From Desulfovibrio sp. OH1186_COT-070 (GTDB lineage: Bacteria; Desulfobacterota; Desulfovibrionia; Desulfovibrionales; Desulfovibrionaceae), in NCBI RefSeq assembly GCF_003860215.1, contig NZ_RQYH01000002.1, positions 1-64,000 of the forward strand: a stretch of DNA of 64,000 bases, read 5' to 3'. Position numbers and translations under genes: made by a program. The notes below the pieces were generated by a model, which saw only the letters and a program-made list of their open reading frames with translations, ran no database searches and was not told the DNA's origin. Positions 43,876 through 53,089 of this stretch are shown piece by piece. Numbering within the stretch: the stretch's first letter is position 1; each line of letters starts with the position of its first letter.

Positions 43876-44793
43876 ATGTCTGCACTTGTTATTGGCCACA
43901 TGAATCCCGACACAGACAGCATCATTTCCGCCATTGTCGCCGCTGACCTGTACAAGAAGCGGGGCATGGACGTTACCCCGGCCGCCCAGGGCGCCCCCAC
44001 GCCGGAAACCGAATTCGTGCTCAAGAAATTCGGCCTTTCCGCCCCGCAGGTGGTCAACGACGTGGCTGGCAAGCAGCTCTATCTGGTGGACTACTCCGAC
44101 CTGGCCCAGGCTCCCCAGGGCATGGACTCCGCAACGGTTCTGGGTATCGTGGATCACCACAAGCTGGGCGACGTGACCACATCCGCTCCGCTGGAAGCCT
44201 GGATCTGGCCCGTGGGCTGCTCCAATACCGTTCTCAAGGCCATGTACGATTTCTACGGCATCGAGATCCCCAAGAATATTGCCGGGGCCATGCTCTGCGC
44301 CATCCTCTCCGATACGGTCATCTTCAAATCCCCCACCTGTACCCCTGAAGACAAAAAAGCCGTTGAAGATCTGGCCAGGATTGCGGGCGTGACCGATGTG
44401 GTGGCCCTGGGCATGGAAATGTTCAAGGTCAAGAGCGCCGTTGAAGGCACGCCCATACGCGATCTCGTCTTCCGCGATTACAAGGACTTTGACATGAGCG
44501 GCAACAAGGTGGGCATCGGCCAGCTGGAAGTGGTCGACCTCTCCATTCTGGATGCCGTCAAGGGCGAGCTTCAGGCGGAAATCGCAAAGGTCAAGGCCGA
44601 AGGCCGCCACAGCGTTTTCCTGCTCCTCACCGACATCATGAAAGAAGGCTCCGAAATGCTCATTGTTTCGGACAATCCCGCCGTGGTGGAAAAAGCCTTT
44701 GGCGTCAAGCCCGAAGGCACGTCCGTATGGCTGCCCGGCGTCATGAGCCGCAAAAAGCAGGTTGTGCCCAATTTTGAAAAGGCCTTCAAATAA
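43876..44793 (+). CDS. ppaC: Manganese-dependent inorganic pyrophosphatase
   Basis: A 305-residue family II pyrophosphatase of the DHH superfamily, which removes the pyrophosphate made in sulfate activation and biosynthesis. Metal ligands are visible in GHMNPDTDS, in LVDYSD and in VDHHKLGD. The C-terminal DHHA2 domain carries the SRKKQ substrate loop. No CBS insert is present, so it is the unregulated short form. A strong GAAGGAGAG precedes the start, and the codons are those of a highly expressed gene. A perfect terminator follows. Confidence 0.97.
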   Translation: MSALVIGHMNPDTDSIISAIVAADLYKKRGMDVTPAAQGAPTPETEFVLKKFGLSAPQVVNDVAGKQLYLVDYSDLAQAPQGMDSATVLGIVDHHKLGDVTTSAPLEAWIWPVGCSNTVLKAMYDFYGIEIPKNIAGAMLCAILSDTVIFKSPTCTPEDKKAVEDLARIAGVTDVVALGMEMFKVKSAVEGTPIRDLVFRDYKDFDMSGNKVGIGQLEVVDLSILDAVKGELQAEIAKVKAEGRHSVFLLLTDIMKEGSEMLIVSDNPAVVEKAFGVKPEGTSVWLPGVMSRKKQVVPNFEKAFK

Positions 44794-44816
44794 GGCCGCA
44801 CAACGTGCATATTCTC

Positions 44817-44849
44817 TCCGCAGGGAGCCAGCCTCCCTGCGGATTTTTT
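44817..44849 (+). terminator. Rho-independent terminator of ppaC
   Basis: TCCGCAGGGAG (44817-44827) pairs perfectly with 44833-44843 around a 5-base loop, followed by six T. Confidence 0.93.
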
Positions 44850-45067
44850 GTATCCCCCAAAAGCTGTCCCCGCCGCACCGTATTTTCATGATCCCCCCGC
44901 GACGCGCGGCATCTGCACAAAGCGCATCCGGACTTGTGCCGGTTTTGCATGCATCCCGCCAGGGGCCGCCGTGTGCAAGAATGGGAAAGGGCTGCGCTCC
45001 GTGGTTGCGCAAAGCCTTTTTTTGATGCATCGTGAGTCAACGATCTTTATGCCAAAGGAGGAAAATC

Positions 45068-45457
45068 ATGCAACGTTTCTTGGGTCTTATGCTGTGCGTA
45101 CTGGGCATTGCCGTTCTGGCCGGTTGCGCGAAACCGGCGTACAAAAACTGGGCAGCCATGGACGGCAGCCGCAACGACGGCACGGTCAAACTTGCCTTTA
45201 CCTGGGATCCCCAGCGGGAAAAGCCGGAATCCAGCACCTATCAGGCCGACGACCTTGCGGCCCAACGCTGCGCAGCTTGGGGCTATGCGGGAGCGCAACC
45301 CTTTGGCGGATCCAACCAGCAGTGCGTGCAGTGGTCCGGCAATCTCTGCGTCAGAATGCAGGTCGAACGTGTGTACCAGTGCATCGGCTCCAAGCCGAGG
45401 CCCGCGTACAAGCAGGCTCCCCGTCCTGACACTCCGTACAGCAGAACCGAAGGCTGA
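45068..45457 (+). CDS. YecR-like lipoprotein
   Basis: A 129-residue lipoprotein (VLGIAVLAGC, lipidated Cys20). The mature part resembles the E. coli YecR family: a start like NWAAMDGSRNDGTVKLAFTW, CAAWGYAGAQPFGGSNQQC, and a final CVRMQVERVYQC. Four conserved Cys could form two disulfides. In enterobacteria yecR is under flagellar control, but no flagellar gene is near. AAAGGAGG precedes the start. The 274 bases upstream (44794-45067) show only the ppaC terminator. Confidence 0.82.
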   Translation: MQRFLGLMLCVLGIAVLAGCAKPAYKNWAAMDGSRNDGTVKLAFTWDPQREKPESSTYQADDLAAQRCAAWGYAGAQPFGGSNQQCVQWSGNLCVRMQVERVYQCIGSKPRPAYKQAPRPDTPYSRTEG

Positions 45458-45474
45458 TATATTTACTGCGAGAA

Positions 45475-45508
45475 AAAGAGCGCCCTGCCTTGTGGCAGGG
45501 CGCTCTTT
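45475..45508. terminator. Bidirectional terminator
   Basis: A perfect 15-bp stem (45475-45489 with 45494-45508) and a TTGT loop lie between the converging YecR-like gene and purN. The stem itself ends in TTT on either strand, and the minus strand continues with two more T. Confidence 0.92.
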
Positions 45509-45533
45509 CAGGTTTGCGGACAATGCACGGCCT

Positions 45534-46208
45534 CTAAAATCCCTGTTCCAGCGGCGGCCAGACCAGCCAGTCGCCCCTGTCCTCTGAGCGTGGGGCTGCG
45601 CCCGGGGCAAGGCGCGTCCGGCGGCCGTCCAACGTGATGCGCTTTTCCGCCAGCCACTGGATGGCCTGGGGATAGATGCGGTGTTCCAGGCTCTGGATGC
45701 GCTGCTGGAGGCTTTTGGCGCATTCTTCCGGATTGACGGGCACAGCGGCCTGAATGATGACCGGGCCGCTGTCCATTTTTTCTTCCACAAAGTGCACCGT
45801 GCAGCCGGAAATCCTGACCCCGTAGTCCACGGCGTCCTGTGCGCCGTGCAGTCCGGGGAAGCTGGGCAGCACAGCCGGATGCACGTTCACGACCCGCATG
45901 GCAAAGGCGTCCAGAAAAGGCGCGGTGAGCAGCCGCATATAGCCCGCCAGAACCACCAGTTCCGCACCGGCCTCCTGCAGGGCGGCGACCATGCGGCGGT
46001 CAAAGGACTCACGGTCGGCAAACTGCGTATGGTCCAGCACTTGGCAGGGAATGCCCGCTTTTTCCGCGCACGCAATGACTCCGGCTCCGGGCCGGTTGCA
46101 GAGAACCGTGACAATACGCGCGTCCAGAAGGCCCGCGGCAATCTTGTCCATGATGGCCTGCGCGTTGGAGCCGCTGCCCGAAGCAAGAATGGCTATGTTC
46201 AAGGGCAT
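45534..46208 (-). CDS. purN: Phosphoribosylglycinamide formyltransferase
   Basis: PurN transfers a formyl group from 10-formyl-tetrahydrofolate to GAR in purine synthesis. Of 224 residues, IAILASGSGSNAQAI is the phosphate-binding loop, VNVHPAVLPSFPGLHG has the catalytic Asn and His, and GCTVHFVEEKMDSGPVI the catalytic Asp. The C-terminus extends about 25 residues beyond the usual end (TRLAPGAAPRSEDRGDW and so on). The start overlaps the cobA-hemD stop by 10 bases. Confidence 0.96.
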   Translation of the reverse strand: MPLNIAILASGSGSNAQAIMDKIAAGLLDARIVTVLCNRPGAGVIACAEKAGIPCQVLDHTQFADRESFDRRMVAALQEAGAELVVLAGYMRLLTAPFLDAFAMRVVNVHPAVLPSFPGLHGAQDAVDYGVRISGCTVHFVEEKMDSGPVIIQAAVPVNPEECAKSLQQRIQSLEHRIYPQAIQWLAEKRITLDGRRTRLAPGAAPRSEDRGDWLVWPPLEQGF

Positions 46209-47728
46209 GGCCGCCCCCCGAAATGACTTTTCAAAGCTTCCACAAGATCCGGAATGGTGTGTCTTTCCGGCATGATGTGGCAGGGAAGTCCGTGCTTTTC
46301 CAGAGTGTCCGCGGTCACCGGCCCGATGGCCGCAAGACGCGTTTCCGGATGCGCCTTGAGCGTCTCGGCCGGGATGAGCGCAAGAAAGTTCTCCACCGTG
46401 GACGAAGAACCAAAGGTCACGCAGTCCAGAGCGCCTGCTTCCAGCCGTTCCAGCACCCTGGCTTTCTGGTGGGCAGCGGGCACAGTCATGTAGGCGGGCA
46501 GCACGTCCACCAGCGCGCCCGCCTTGCGGAGTTCCTCGGGCAGCACTTCACGGGCCCGGGCCGCGCGGGGCAAAAGAAAACGCTTGCCCTCGATCTGCCC
46601 GCTTTCCCGCTCCAGCAGGCCCTCCAGCACGCCTTCCGCCACATACCGCTGGGGAATGAAATCCGGGGTGATGCCGCGCCTGCACAGGGCCTCGGCCGTG
46701 GCCGGGCCGATGGCCGCAACCTTGCAGGAAGCGATGGCGCGGCTGTCCTTGCCCGCCTGCGCAAGGCGCAGCCAGAAATGGCGGACGCCGTTGACCGAAG
46801 TGAAAATCAGCCAGGCATAGCTGTCCAGGCGCTCCACGGCGGCGTCCAGCGGCGCGTAGTCGGCAAGAGGGCTGATTTCGATGGTGGGGCACTGAATGAC
46901 TTCCGCACCCAGTTCGGTGAGGCTTTGGGCCAGTCCGCTGGCCTGTTCACGGGCACGGGTCACCACCACGCTGCGGCCGAAAAGCGGCTGCTGCTCAAAC
47001 CAGCCCAGGCTGTCGTGCAGTTGGGCCACCTTGCCCACCACAATGATGGAAGGATTGGAAAATCCGGCCTCGACGGCGGCTGCGGGCAGGCGCTCCAGCG
47101 GGGCCGCCAGGCTGCGCTGGCGGGGTGTTGTGCCACGGTACACAAGGGCTGACGGCGTTGCCGGGTCCATGCCTGCCTGCAACAGGTTGTGGACGATATG
47201 GGGCAGATTTTTCATGCCCATGACAAAGACCAGCGTGGACGCGCTGGCGGCCAGCGCCTGCCAGTTGTGCGCAGACCGGGATTTTTCCGGTTTTTCGTGT
47301 CCGGTGATGATGGTCACCGATGAGGTCATGTCCCTGTGCGTCAGGGGAATGCCCGCATAGGCAGGGGCCGCGATGGCGCTGCTGACGCCGGGCACCTCTT
47401 CAAAGGGTATGCCCGCCGCAACCAGCGCTTCGGCTTCTTCACCGCCGCGTCCGAAAATATACGGGTCACCGCCCTTGAGGCGGGCCACAACCTTGCCTTC
47501 AGCCGCCTTTGCGATGAGCAGGGCATTGATCTCTTCCTGAGGCAGGGCATGTCTGCCCGCGATCTTGCCCACATAGATTTTTTCCGCCTCGGGCCGGGCA
47601 TGACGCAACAGCGCATCGTTGGCCAGAGCATCATAAACGACAACATGGGCGGCCGCCAGCGCATCACGCCCCTTGAGGGTCAGCAGCCCCGGATCGCCGG
47701 GGCCGGCCCCGATGAGAAAGACCTTCAT
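46199..47728 (-). CDS. Fused uroporphyrinogen-III methyltransferase/synthase CobA-HemD
   Basis: A 509-residue fusion that makes uroporphyrinogen III and then precorrin-2, feeding siroheme, cobalamin and the alternative heme route of sulfate reducers. The N-terminal SUMT domain has [36 protein letters not shown] and SVTIITGHE. From about residue 253 the HemD domain begins ([50 protein letters not shown]). The fusion is usual for Desulfovibrio. ATG 47728 follows AAGGA; a TTG precedes it in frame. Confidence 0.95.
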   Translation of the reverse strand: MKVFLIGAGPGDPGLLTLKGRDALAAAHVVVYDALANDALLRHARPEAEKIYVGKIAGRHALPQEEINALLIAKAAEGKVVARLKGGDPYIFGRGGEEAEALVAAGIPFEEVPGVSSAIAAPAYAGIPLTHRDMTSSVTIITGHEKPEKSRSAHNWQALAASASTLVFVMGMKNLPHIVHNLLQAGMDPATPSALVYRGTTPRQRSLAAPLERLPAAAVEAGFSNPSIIVVGKVAQLHDSLGWFEQQPLFGRSVVVTRAREQASGLAQSLTELGAEVIQCPTIEISPLADYAPLDAAVERLDSYAWLIFTSVNGVRHFWLRLAQAGKDSRAIASCKVAAIGPATAEALCRRGITPDFIPQRYVAEGVLEGLLERESGQIEGKRFLLPRAARAREVLPEELRKAGALVDVLPAYMTVPAAHQKARVLERLEAGALDCVTFGSSSTVENFLALIPAETLKAHPETRLAAIGPVTADTLEKHGLPCHIMPERHTIPDLVEALKSHFGGRPCP

Positions 47729-47810
47729 CAATATTTCCTTGTTCCGGTTTGCGCCGGCCAGTTTCCCCGCGCGCTGCGTTGCGCGGGGGCGTCATGCCTG
47801 AAGCGGGCTG

Positions 47811-49313
47811 TCATACGCCGCCCCGCGCCAGTTCCAGCAGAGTGCGCGCGCCAAAGCCCGTGGGGCCGACCGGTGCGAGGGGTGAGCCCTTGGCGGCCCA
47901 GTCCACGCCAGCAATGTCCAGATGCGCCCAGCGCACACCCTCCTGAACAAAATGCGCCAGAAAAAGCGCGGCATTGATGGCACCGCCCTCGCGCGGCCCG
48001 ATGTGGCAGATATCGGCCACCTCGCTTTTGAGGTCTTCGGCATAGGGCTGCCAGAGCGGGAGTGGCCAGAAATTTTCCCCGCAGGCGCCGCCTGCGGAGC
48101 GGATGCGCTCCGTCAGATCCTGATCGCGGCAGAACAGGCCCGCCAACTGCGGCCCCAGCGCCACGGCGCAGGCGCCGGTAAGCGTGGCAATGTCCACCAC
48201 GGCGGACGGCGTCCAGGTTTTCTGGGCATGGATCAGGGCATCGCACAGCGCAAGGCGGCCTTCGGCATCGGTATTGCGTATTTCCACGCTCTCGCCGTTG
48301 GCGGCCCGCACCACATCGCCGGGGCGCGCGGCCCTGCCGCCGGGCATATTTTCGGCGCAGGCCAGAAGGCCGATAACCCGCCGGGGCGCGTCCTCCTGCG
48401 CCAGAGCGGCCACTGCGGCCAGAACAGCGGCCGCGCCGCTCATGTCCGCCTTCATCTGGTGCATGTTGGCCGCGGGTTTAATGCTGATGCCGCCAGAATC
48501 AAAAGTGACGCCCTTGCCCACCAGAATCAGCGGCTTGTCCTGCTCGTGCCCCCGGGGCGCGTGCTCCAGAACCACAAGGCGGGGAGGGCATGCCGAGCCG
48601 CGGCCCACGGCCAGCAGACAGCCCATGCCAAGATCTTCCATGTCTTTTTCGTCCAGCACCGTGCAGGAAAAGCCTTTTTCGCGGGCCAGATCCCGGGCGC
48701 GCCGGGCCAGATGGTCGGGAGAGAGCAGGTTGGGCGGCATGGCGGCCAGATCGCGGGCAAGAGCCACAGCCCAGGCCGTATTCTCTCCCCGGCGGGCAGC
48801 CGCATGGGCGGCATCGGGCACGTGTTCGCCGTCAAAACCCAAAGCCAGCCATTGGGGCGGAGCAGGCTCCTCCGCATCGGGTTTTTTGAGCACATCAGAA
48901 CGGTGCAGGGCCAGCAGCGCCGCGCAGACGCATTCTTCCACCAGGCGTTCCCGCCCGCCGGGCAGACGGGACAGAACAGGCTCCGGCAGAAGAAGGGACG
49001 CATAGCCCTGTGCCCGGCACCGCTGCACGGCAGCGGCCAGCGCCTTGCGGATGCCCTGCATGTCAACCTTTTCGCGCGGGCCAAGGCCCACGGCCAGCAC
49101 ACGGGGCACAGGCAGTTCGGGATGACCGTGGAGCAGGGCAAATTCGCCGGATTTGCCCTTGAAGTCCCGCATGCCGGGAGCCACGGTCAGCCAGGGGACG
49201 GCCTTGTCCAGCGCCGGGCACTCCGCGGGCAAATTTTCTCCCTGGCAGGCCAAAGCCAGCAAGACTTCGCCCTTCCAGTGTTCAGGGCCGAGATTCTGAA
49301 AACGTATGTCCAT
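47811..49313 (-). CDS. pepA: Leucyl (cytosol) aminopeptidase, M17
   Basis: A 500-residue di-zinc aminopeptidase. The metal and catalytic motifs are LVGKGVTFDSGGISIKP, MKADMSGAAAV and NTDAEGRLALCDALIHA, the last being the M17 signature. The N-terminal regulatory domain is less conserved. It removes N-terminal residues from peptides in the cytoplasm; some members also bind DNA. GGAAGATTGC precedes the ATG. It lies 82 bases before cobA-hemD on the same strand. Confidence 0.96.
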   Translation of the reverse strand: MDIRFQNLGPEHWKGEVLLALACQGENLPAECPALDKAVPWLTVAPGMRDFKGKSGEFALLHGHPELPVPRVLAVGLGPREKVDMQGIRKALAAAVQRCRAQGYASLLLPEPVLSRLPGGRERLVEECVCAALLALHRSDVLKKPDAEEPAPPQWLALGFDGEHVPDAAHAAARRGENTAWAVALARDLAAMPPNLLSPDHLARRARDLAREKGFSCTVLDEKDMEDLGMGCLLAVGRGSACPPRLVVLEHAPRGHEQDKPLILVGKGVTFDSGGISIKPAANMHQMKADMSGAAAVLAAVAALAQEDAPRRVIGLLACAENMPGGRAARPGDVVRAANGESVEIRNTDAEGRLALCDALIHAQKTWTPSAVVDIATLTGACAVALGPQLAGLFCRDQDLTERIRSAGGACGENFWPLPLWQPYAEDLKSEVADICHIGPREGGAINAALFLAHFVQEGVRWAHLDIAGVDWAAKGSPLAPVGPTGFGARTLLELARGGV

Positions 49314-49614
49314 GCAATCTTCCGGATATGTTTTGTCCGGCCGCGCACCACACGCGCATCACGGCCGAAGCGTTGCTTTTCAATACGTCAGTATACGCAT
49401 CCGGCACAGCTTTGCCAAGGCCGGGCGCGCCTTCCTGCCCGAAAGAGTGCCTCCTCTTGCTGCCCTCGCAGGCGGGAAGGTTGAGACATTCACCTTTATG
49501 ATGATTTTTCAATAGTTGAAGTACGGCTTTCATTGAAAGCATGAAACCCTCTTTTCTTTTCCCTCTGGCGTCTTTGGGAGAAAATTGGTATTTCTTTTCA
49601 TCAAGATACTGTGT

Positions 49615-49709
49615 CCCGACAAAACGTGCCGCTTGCGGCAAAAATGCCCCGGTTCCGAGGCCGGGGGTCAGCGCGGAAACGGTTGTCGCTCCGCGCTGTT
49701 TTTGTCGGG
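49615..49709 (+). ncRNA. Candidate structured RNA (three hairpins closed by a 10-bp stem)
   Basis: CCCGACAAAA (49615-49624) pairs with 49700-49709. Inside lie three hairpins: TGCCG-CTTG-CGGCA (49627-49640, flanked by one loop-closing pair), CCCCGG/CCGGGG (49647-49652 with 49661-49666) and a 9-bp stem CAGCGCGGA/TCCGCGCTG (49669-49677 with 49690-49698). A possible -10 GATACT (49605-49610) would start transcription at the first stem. It lies 138 bases before an EAL gene in a 534-base gap. I match it to no known riboswitch. A further 7-bp hairpin (49772-49795) follows. The rest of the gap, 49314-49600, shows no gene I can support. Confidence 0.45.
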
Positions 49710-49847
49710 CCGGAAAAACCTGTGGCAGACCTGTGTCGCCACGGGGCGTCAGTCTCCCCCAGGGATTTGCTCCGGGCATGATTTTGCCTGCCCGGAATAC
49801 GGGATGCGCATATTTTGTCCGGCGCGGGTTCTTTTTTCGGAGTGGCC

Positions 49848-52103
49848 ATGAAAAACCGTACTGGCAAAAAGTGGACAGAAAATCAGGCAGAAGAAAACAG
49901 CAAGCTCCAGGCTGGCGAAGATTTCTTTCTCCTCCCTCCTGAAGCGGCGGACGATGAGCCTCTCTTTGCGACGCTCCGCTACGCCTATGACGAGATCTAC
50001 CTGCTGGGTTTTGACAACGGCATTTTCCGTCAGGTGCACCGCAACGGGAACACCCGCCTCATGCCTGTCGCCACGCGGGACATGGAGAGCGCGTTGCGTG
50101 ATGCCTTCGGGGGCCGCATCCATCCCGGCGACCATGTAGAATACGCCGGGCTGATGGACGCAGCGCGCTGGAGCCTTTCTGCGGGCATATCCGACGTTCT
50201 GTGCCGGGACATGCGCAAGCAGACCCGAAACGGAGCCTATGCCTGGGTGCAGGTGAGCGTTTTTCCCCTGAAGGACACCCAAAACCGCCAGTGCTGCCTG
50301 CTGTGCTGCAAGGAGATCGAAAATCGCGAGTTTTCCGAAAACCTTGTGCGGGACAACAAACTGCTGCACCAAAAGAACATGGACGCCCTGCGCTACAAGG
50401 CGGCCCTGGATCACGCCAGAATACTGGTTTTCGAGTGGCGCGGCAGCGAGCTGTGCTATGTGCATCCACGCATTCCGGCCATTCTGGACGGCAATTACGA
50501 CGGCCGCTTTCTTTTTGATGTATGGCGCGAGGACAATGTGGTTTACAGCGGGGACATGCCCGTCTTTGAAGACTGCCTTGCGCGCCTGATGCTGGGCATC
50601 AAGACCGGCGAAATGACCATACGCCTGCGCCGCAGGGGCGGACGCTTTTCCTGGTACAAGGTCACCTACGTCAGCCTGAACGATGCTGACAGAGCCGAAC
50701 GCTATATCGGCGCCATCACGGATGTGGACGTTGTGGTGCGCTCGGAGCAGTCCCTGCGGCTGCGCGCCGAAATCGACCCGCTGACCGGAGCCTGCAATAC
50801 GCAGACCTTTTTTGAAAAAATCGACGCCCTGCGCAAGGCCTGGCCCCAGGAGCCGTATACCGTGCTGCGCTTTGACGTGGCTGGCTTCAAGAGCATCAAC
50901 GAATCCCTGGGCCTTGCCGAGGGCAACCGGCTGCTGCGGGCCATCGCGCGCCAGACGCGCAAATGCCTGCACCCCGAAAAAGATGTCTATGCCCGGCTGA
51001 CAGCGGACGTTTTTGCCGTCTGCATGTCCGGCGGCACGGACAGTGCCCTGCGTTTTGTCCAGAGCCTCTCGCAGAAGGTGGAACGCTTTTTTGAAGGCTT
51101 CCGCACCCGACTGTACTTCGGCATCTGCCAGGCAGAAGAAGGCATCTCCGGGCATGTACTCTGCGACAGGGCCTATCAGGCGCAAAAAACCGTCAAGGAC
51201 AGTGAGCTTGGAAATTTCGCCTTTTATGACGCACGCCTGCGCGATCGCCTGCAGAAAGAAAGCTACGTCACCCGCAGAATGCACTCCGCCCTGGAAAAAA
51301 AGCAGTTCAAGCTTTTCCTGCAACCCAAGGTGGAAGTGTCCAGCGGGCGCGTTGTCGGGGCTGAAGCCCTGGTGCGCTGGGAGCACCCCGAAGACGGGAT
51401 CATCTCTCCCGGCAGTTTCATTTCCCTGTTCGAGCGCAACGGCTTCATCGTGCGGCTGGACGAATACATTTGGGCGCAGACCTGCCTCACCCTGGCCTCC
51501 TGGCTGGACAAGGGGCACACGCCCGTGCCCATTTCGGTCAATGTTTCGCGGCTGCACTTCAGCACTGCCGATCTGCCCCGCAAATTCTCGCGCCTGCTGC
51601 GCGCAAGCGGGCTTCCCCACAACCTGCTGGAACTGGAACTGACCGAAAGCGCCTTTTTCTCCAACAAGGCCGCCATGCAGAAGCTCATGGACGAACTGGG
51701 CAACGCGGGCTTTCTTTTTGCCATGGACGATTTCGGCACAGGCTATTCCTCTCTGAGCACGCTGCGGGACCTGCCCTTCACCACGGTCAAGCTCGACCAG
51801 GCCTTTGTCAACGACTGCACGGGCAACGAGCGCAGCCGCATTCTGGTGCGCGACGCCATTGCCCTTGTCAACAACCTGAACATGCACGTTGTGGCCGAAG
51901 GCGTGGAAACCGAAGACCATGCCTACTTTCTGCTCAAGAGCGGCTGCAACTGCGTTCAGGGCTTTTTGTACGCGCGGCCCATGGAAGCGGAGACCTTTGA
52001 AAGGCTTTTTCTTGAGGAGAAAAAGAGTTTTCCCCTCACCAACCACGGCATCCGGGGAGAAGCCCTGCGGCAGGGCCTTCCCCTGGGAGAGCCCACACAC
52101 TGA
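49848..52103 (+). CDS. Cyclic di-GMP phosphodiesterase with PAS-like and degenerate GGDEF domains
   Basis: A 751-residue cytoplasmic signalling protein. Residues 30-300 look like two PAS-type sensor modules. The GGDEF domain (about 305-440) has TADVF in place of the GGDEF signature near 384, so it cannot be a cyclase but may bind GTP. The EAL domain is intact: EALVRW near 505, [41 protein letters not shown] and [10 protein letters not shown]. It should hydrolyse cyclic di-GMP. The start at 49848 follows GGAG. The folded RNA upstream may control it. Confidence 0.92.
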   Translation: MKNRTGKKWTENQAEENSKLQAGEDFFLLPPEAADDEPLFATLRYAYDEIYLLGFDNGIFRQVHRNGNTRLMPVATRDMESALRDAFGGRIHPGDHVEYAGLMDAARWSLSAGISDVLCRDMRKQTRNGAYAWVQVSVFPLKDTQNRQCCLLCCKEIENREFSENLVRDNKLLHQKNMDALRYKAALDHARILVFEWRGSELCYVHPRIPAILDGNYDGRFLFDVWREDNVVYSGDMPVFEDCLARLMLGIKTGEMTIRLRRRGGRFSWYKVTYVSLNDADRAERYIGAITDVDVVVRSEQSLRLRAEIDPLTGACNTQTFFEKIDALRKAWPQEPYTVLRFDVAGFKSINESLGLAEGNRLLRAIARQTRKCLHPEKDVYARLTADVFAVCMSGGTDSALRFVQSLSQKVERFFEGFRTRLYFGICQAEEGISGHVLCDRAYQAQKTVKDSELGNFAFYDARLRDRLQKESYVTRRMHSALEKKQFKLFLQPKVEVSSGRVVGAEALVRWEHPEDGIISPGSFISLFERNGFIVRLDEYIWAQTCLTLASWLDKGHTPVPISVNVSRLHFSTADLPRKFSRLLRASGLPHNLLELELTESAFFSNKAAMQKLMDELGNAGFLFAMDDFGTGYSSLSTLRDLPFTTVKLDQAFVNDCTGNERSRILVRDAIALVNNLNMHVVAEGVETEDHAYFLLKSGCNCVQGFLYARPMEAETFERLFLEEKKSFPLTNHGIRGEALRQGLPLGEPTH

Positions 52104-52118
52104 CGCACGGCGTCAGTG
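52098..52118. terminator. Hairpin between converging genes
   Basis: CACTGACGC (52098-52106) pairs with GCGTCAGTG (52110-52118) around ACG. It overlaps the EAL gene stop codon. There is no T-run, so termination is only suggested by position. Confidence 0.4.
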
Positions 52119-52201
52119 CCGACATTTCGCGCAAAAGCAGGGCCCGCGGCAGAGCATGCCCGGCGGACATTCTGCGAAAGGCAGGCGAATCGGGCAAACG
52201 A

Positions 52202-52771
52202 TCAGAAAGACAGGCGCAGCAGGCGTATGGTGGCGGGCTGTATGTGCAGGAGGCAGTCCCCGCTCACGTCCTCGCTGCGGGTCACAAAGCCGTCCTTGCG
52301 TATGTTCAGGATGGCCTCGGCCTCGTGGCTGGAATCAAAAAGGTGCAGAACATCGTTTTGCAGGCTGTCGGCTGTTGTCCAGTGCCTGTTGACGGGCGGC
52401 GTGTCGGGTGTCATGTGGCGCACAAAACGGAAGATGACCGCCCGGCCGCTGCCGGACGCAAGCCACTGCCCGCAGCACTCCCAGACTGCGTCCCGTGAGG
52501 GGGACTCCCCTGCGGCAAAAGGCTGTCGGATGTCCAGGGGGAAAGAGCGGCTCTGAACCCGGAGCATGGTGTCCACCAGCCCGCAATAGTCTGTGGTCTG
52601 CTCCAGCACCGCCCGGAAGGCCTCGGGCGAACTGGCCAGGGCCAGAAGGGTTTCGTTGAGGATGTCGCGCGCCTTGGGCACGCGGATGCCGTGGGTCAGG
52701 CGCAGGGCGTTGAGCACGGCGTAGATGGCGCAGAAGGTGTCCAGTTTTCCCTGATAAAACGGTTTGAGCAC
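52202..52771 (-). CDS. Papain-like cysteine peptidase-like protein
   Basis: A 189-residue soluble protein. The N-terminal YQGKLDTFCAIYAVLNALRL has the Cys (14) at the start of a helix after a Gln/Asp-containing loop, as in C39/papain-type peptidases. A later NRHWTTADSLQ and FDSSH could give the His and the Asp/Asn of the triad. No signal peptide is present. The start is GTG at 52771 with GGAGG 6 bases upstream. Nothing around it shows a substrate, so peptidase activity is inference from the motif order. Confidence 0.55.
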   Translation of the reverse strand: MLKPFYQGKLDTFCAIYAVLNALRLTHGIRVPKARDILNETLLALASSPEAFRAVLEQTTDYCGLVDTMLRVQSRSFPLDIRQPFAAGESPSRDAVWECCGQWLASGSGRAVIFRFVRHMTPDTPPVNRHWTTADSLQNDVLHLFDSSHEAEAILNIRKDGFVTRSEDVSGDCLLHIQPATIRLLRLSF

Positions 52772-52902
52772 GGGCAGCCTCCGCTGCTGTTATGCCTGTC
52801 TGCACGCGCGGGGTCAAGGCGCTTGCCGGGCCTTGCGCCGCGCTTGGGGCAGCAGGCCGGAACCGGCATTGCCCCGCAGCGAGAGGCCGGAAAAATTCTC
52901 TA

Positions 52903-52937
52903 TCAATATTGACATTAAATTTCAAATTCGATAACAA
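52903..52937 (+). promoter_or_regulatory. Candidate regulated promoter of the tonB-exbBD-receptor operon
   Basis: TTGACA (52909-52914), 17 bases, TAACAA (52932-52937). A 10-base perfect palindrome TCAATATTGA (52903-52912) overlaps the -35, a good place for a repressor such as Fur, though it is not a consensus Fur box. The 318-base gap 52772-53089 is strikingly AT-rich compared with its surroundings and holds no gene. Confidence 0.45.
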
Positions 52938-52982
52938 AGAGGCCGGTCCGATAGCAGAAAAAAAATACTGTCGGAAATAATC

Positions 52983-53007
52983 TTATTCAAGAAAAATTCT
53001 TGAATAA
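52983..53007. promoter_or_regulatory. Perfect inverted repeat in the tonB leader
   Basis: TTATTCAAGAA (52983-52993) and TTCTTGAATAA (52997-53007) form an 11-bp perfect palindrome with AAA between. It may be an operator or a leader hairpin about 80 bases before tonB. Confidence 0.45.
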
Positions 53008-53089
53008 TGGTTGTTTCTGTATGCAAAAGAGGCATATTTTTACATGTCTTAAAGCAAACCTGAAAATGCTCTGCCATTGATGCGCAATC

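Noticed and set aside
49282-49779. Minus-strand frame of 165 codons in the long intergenic gap
   Set aside because: It overlaps the pepA start and the folded RNA region, lacks a ribosome site and shows no family or signal features.
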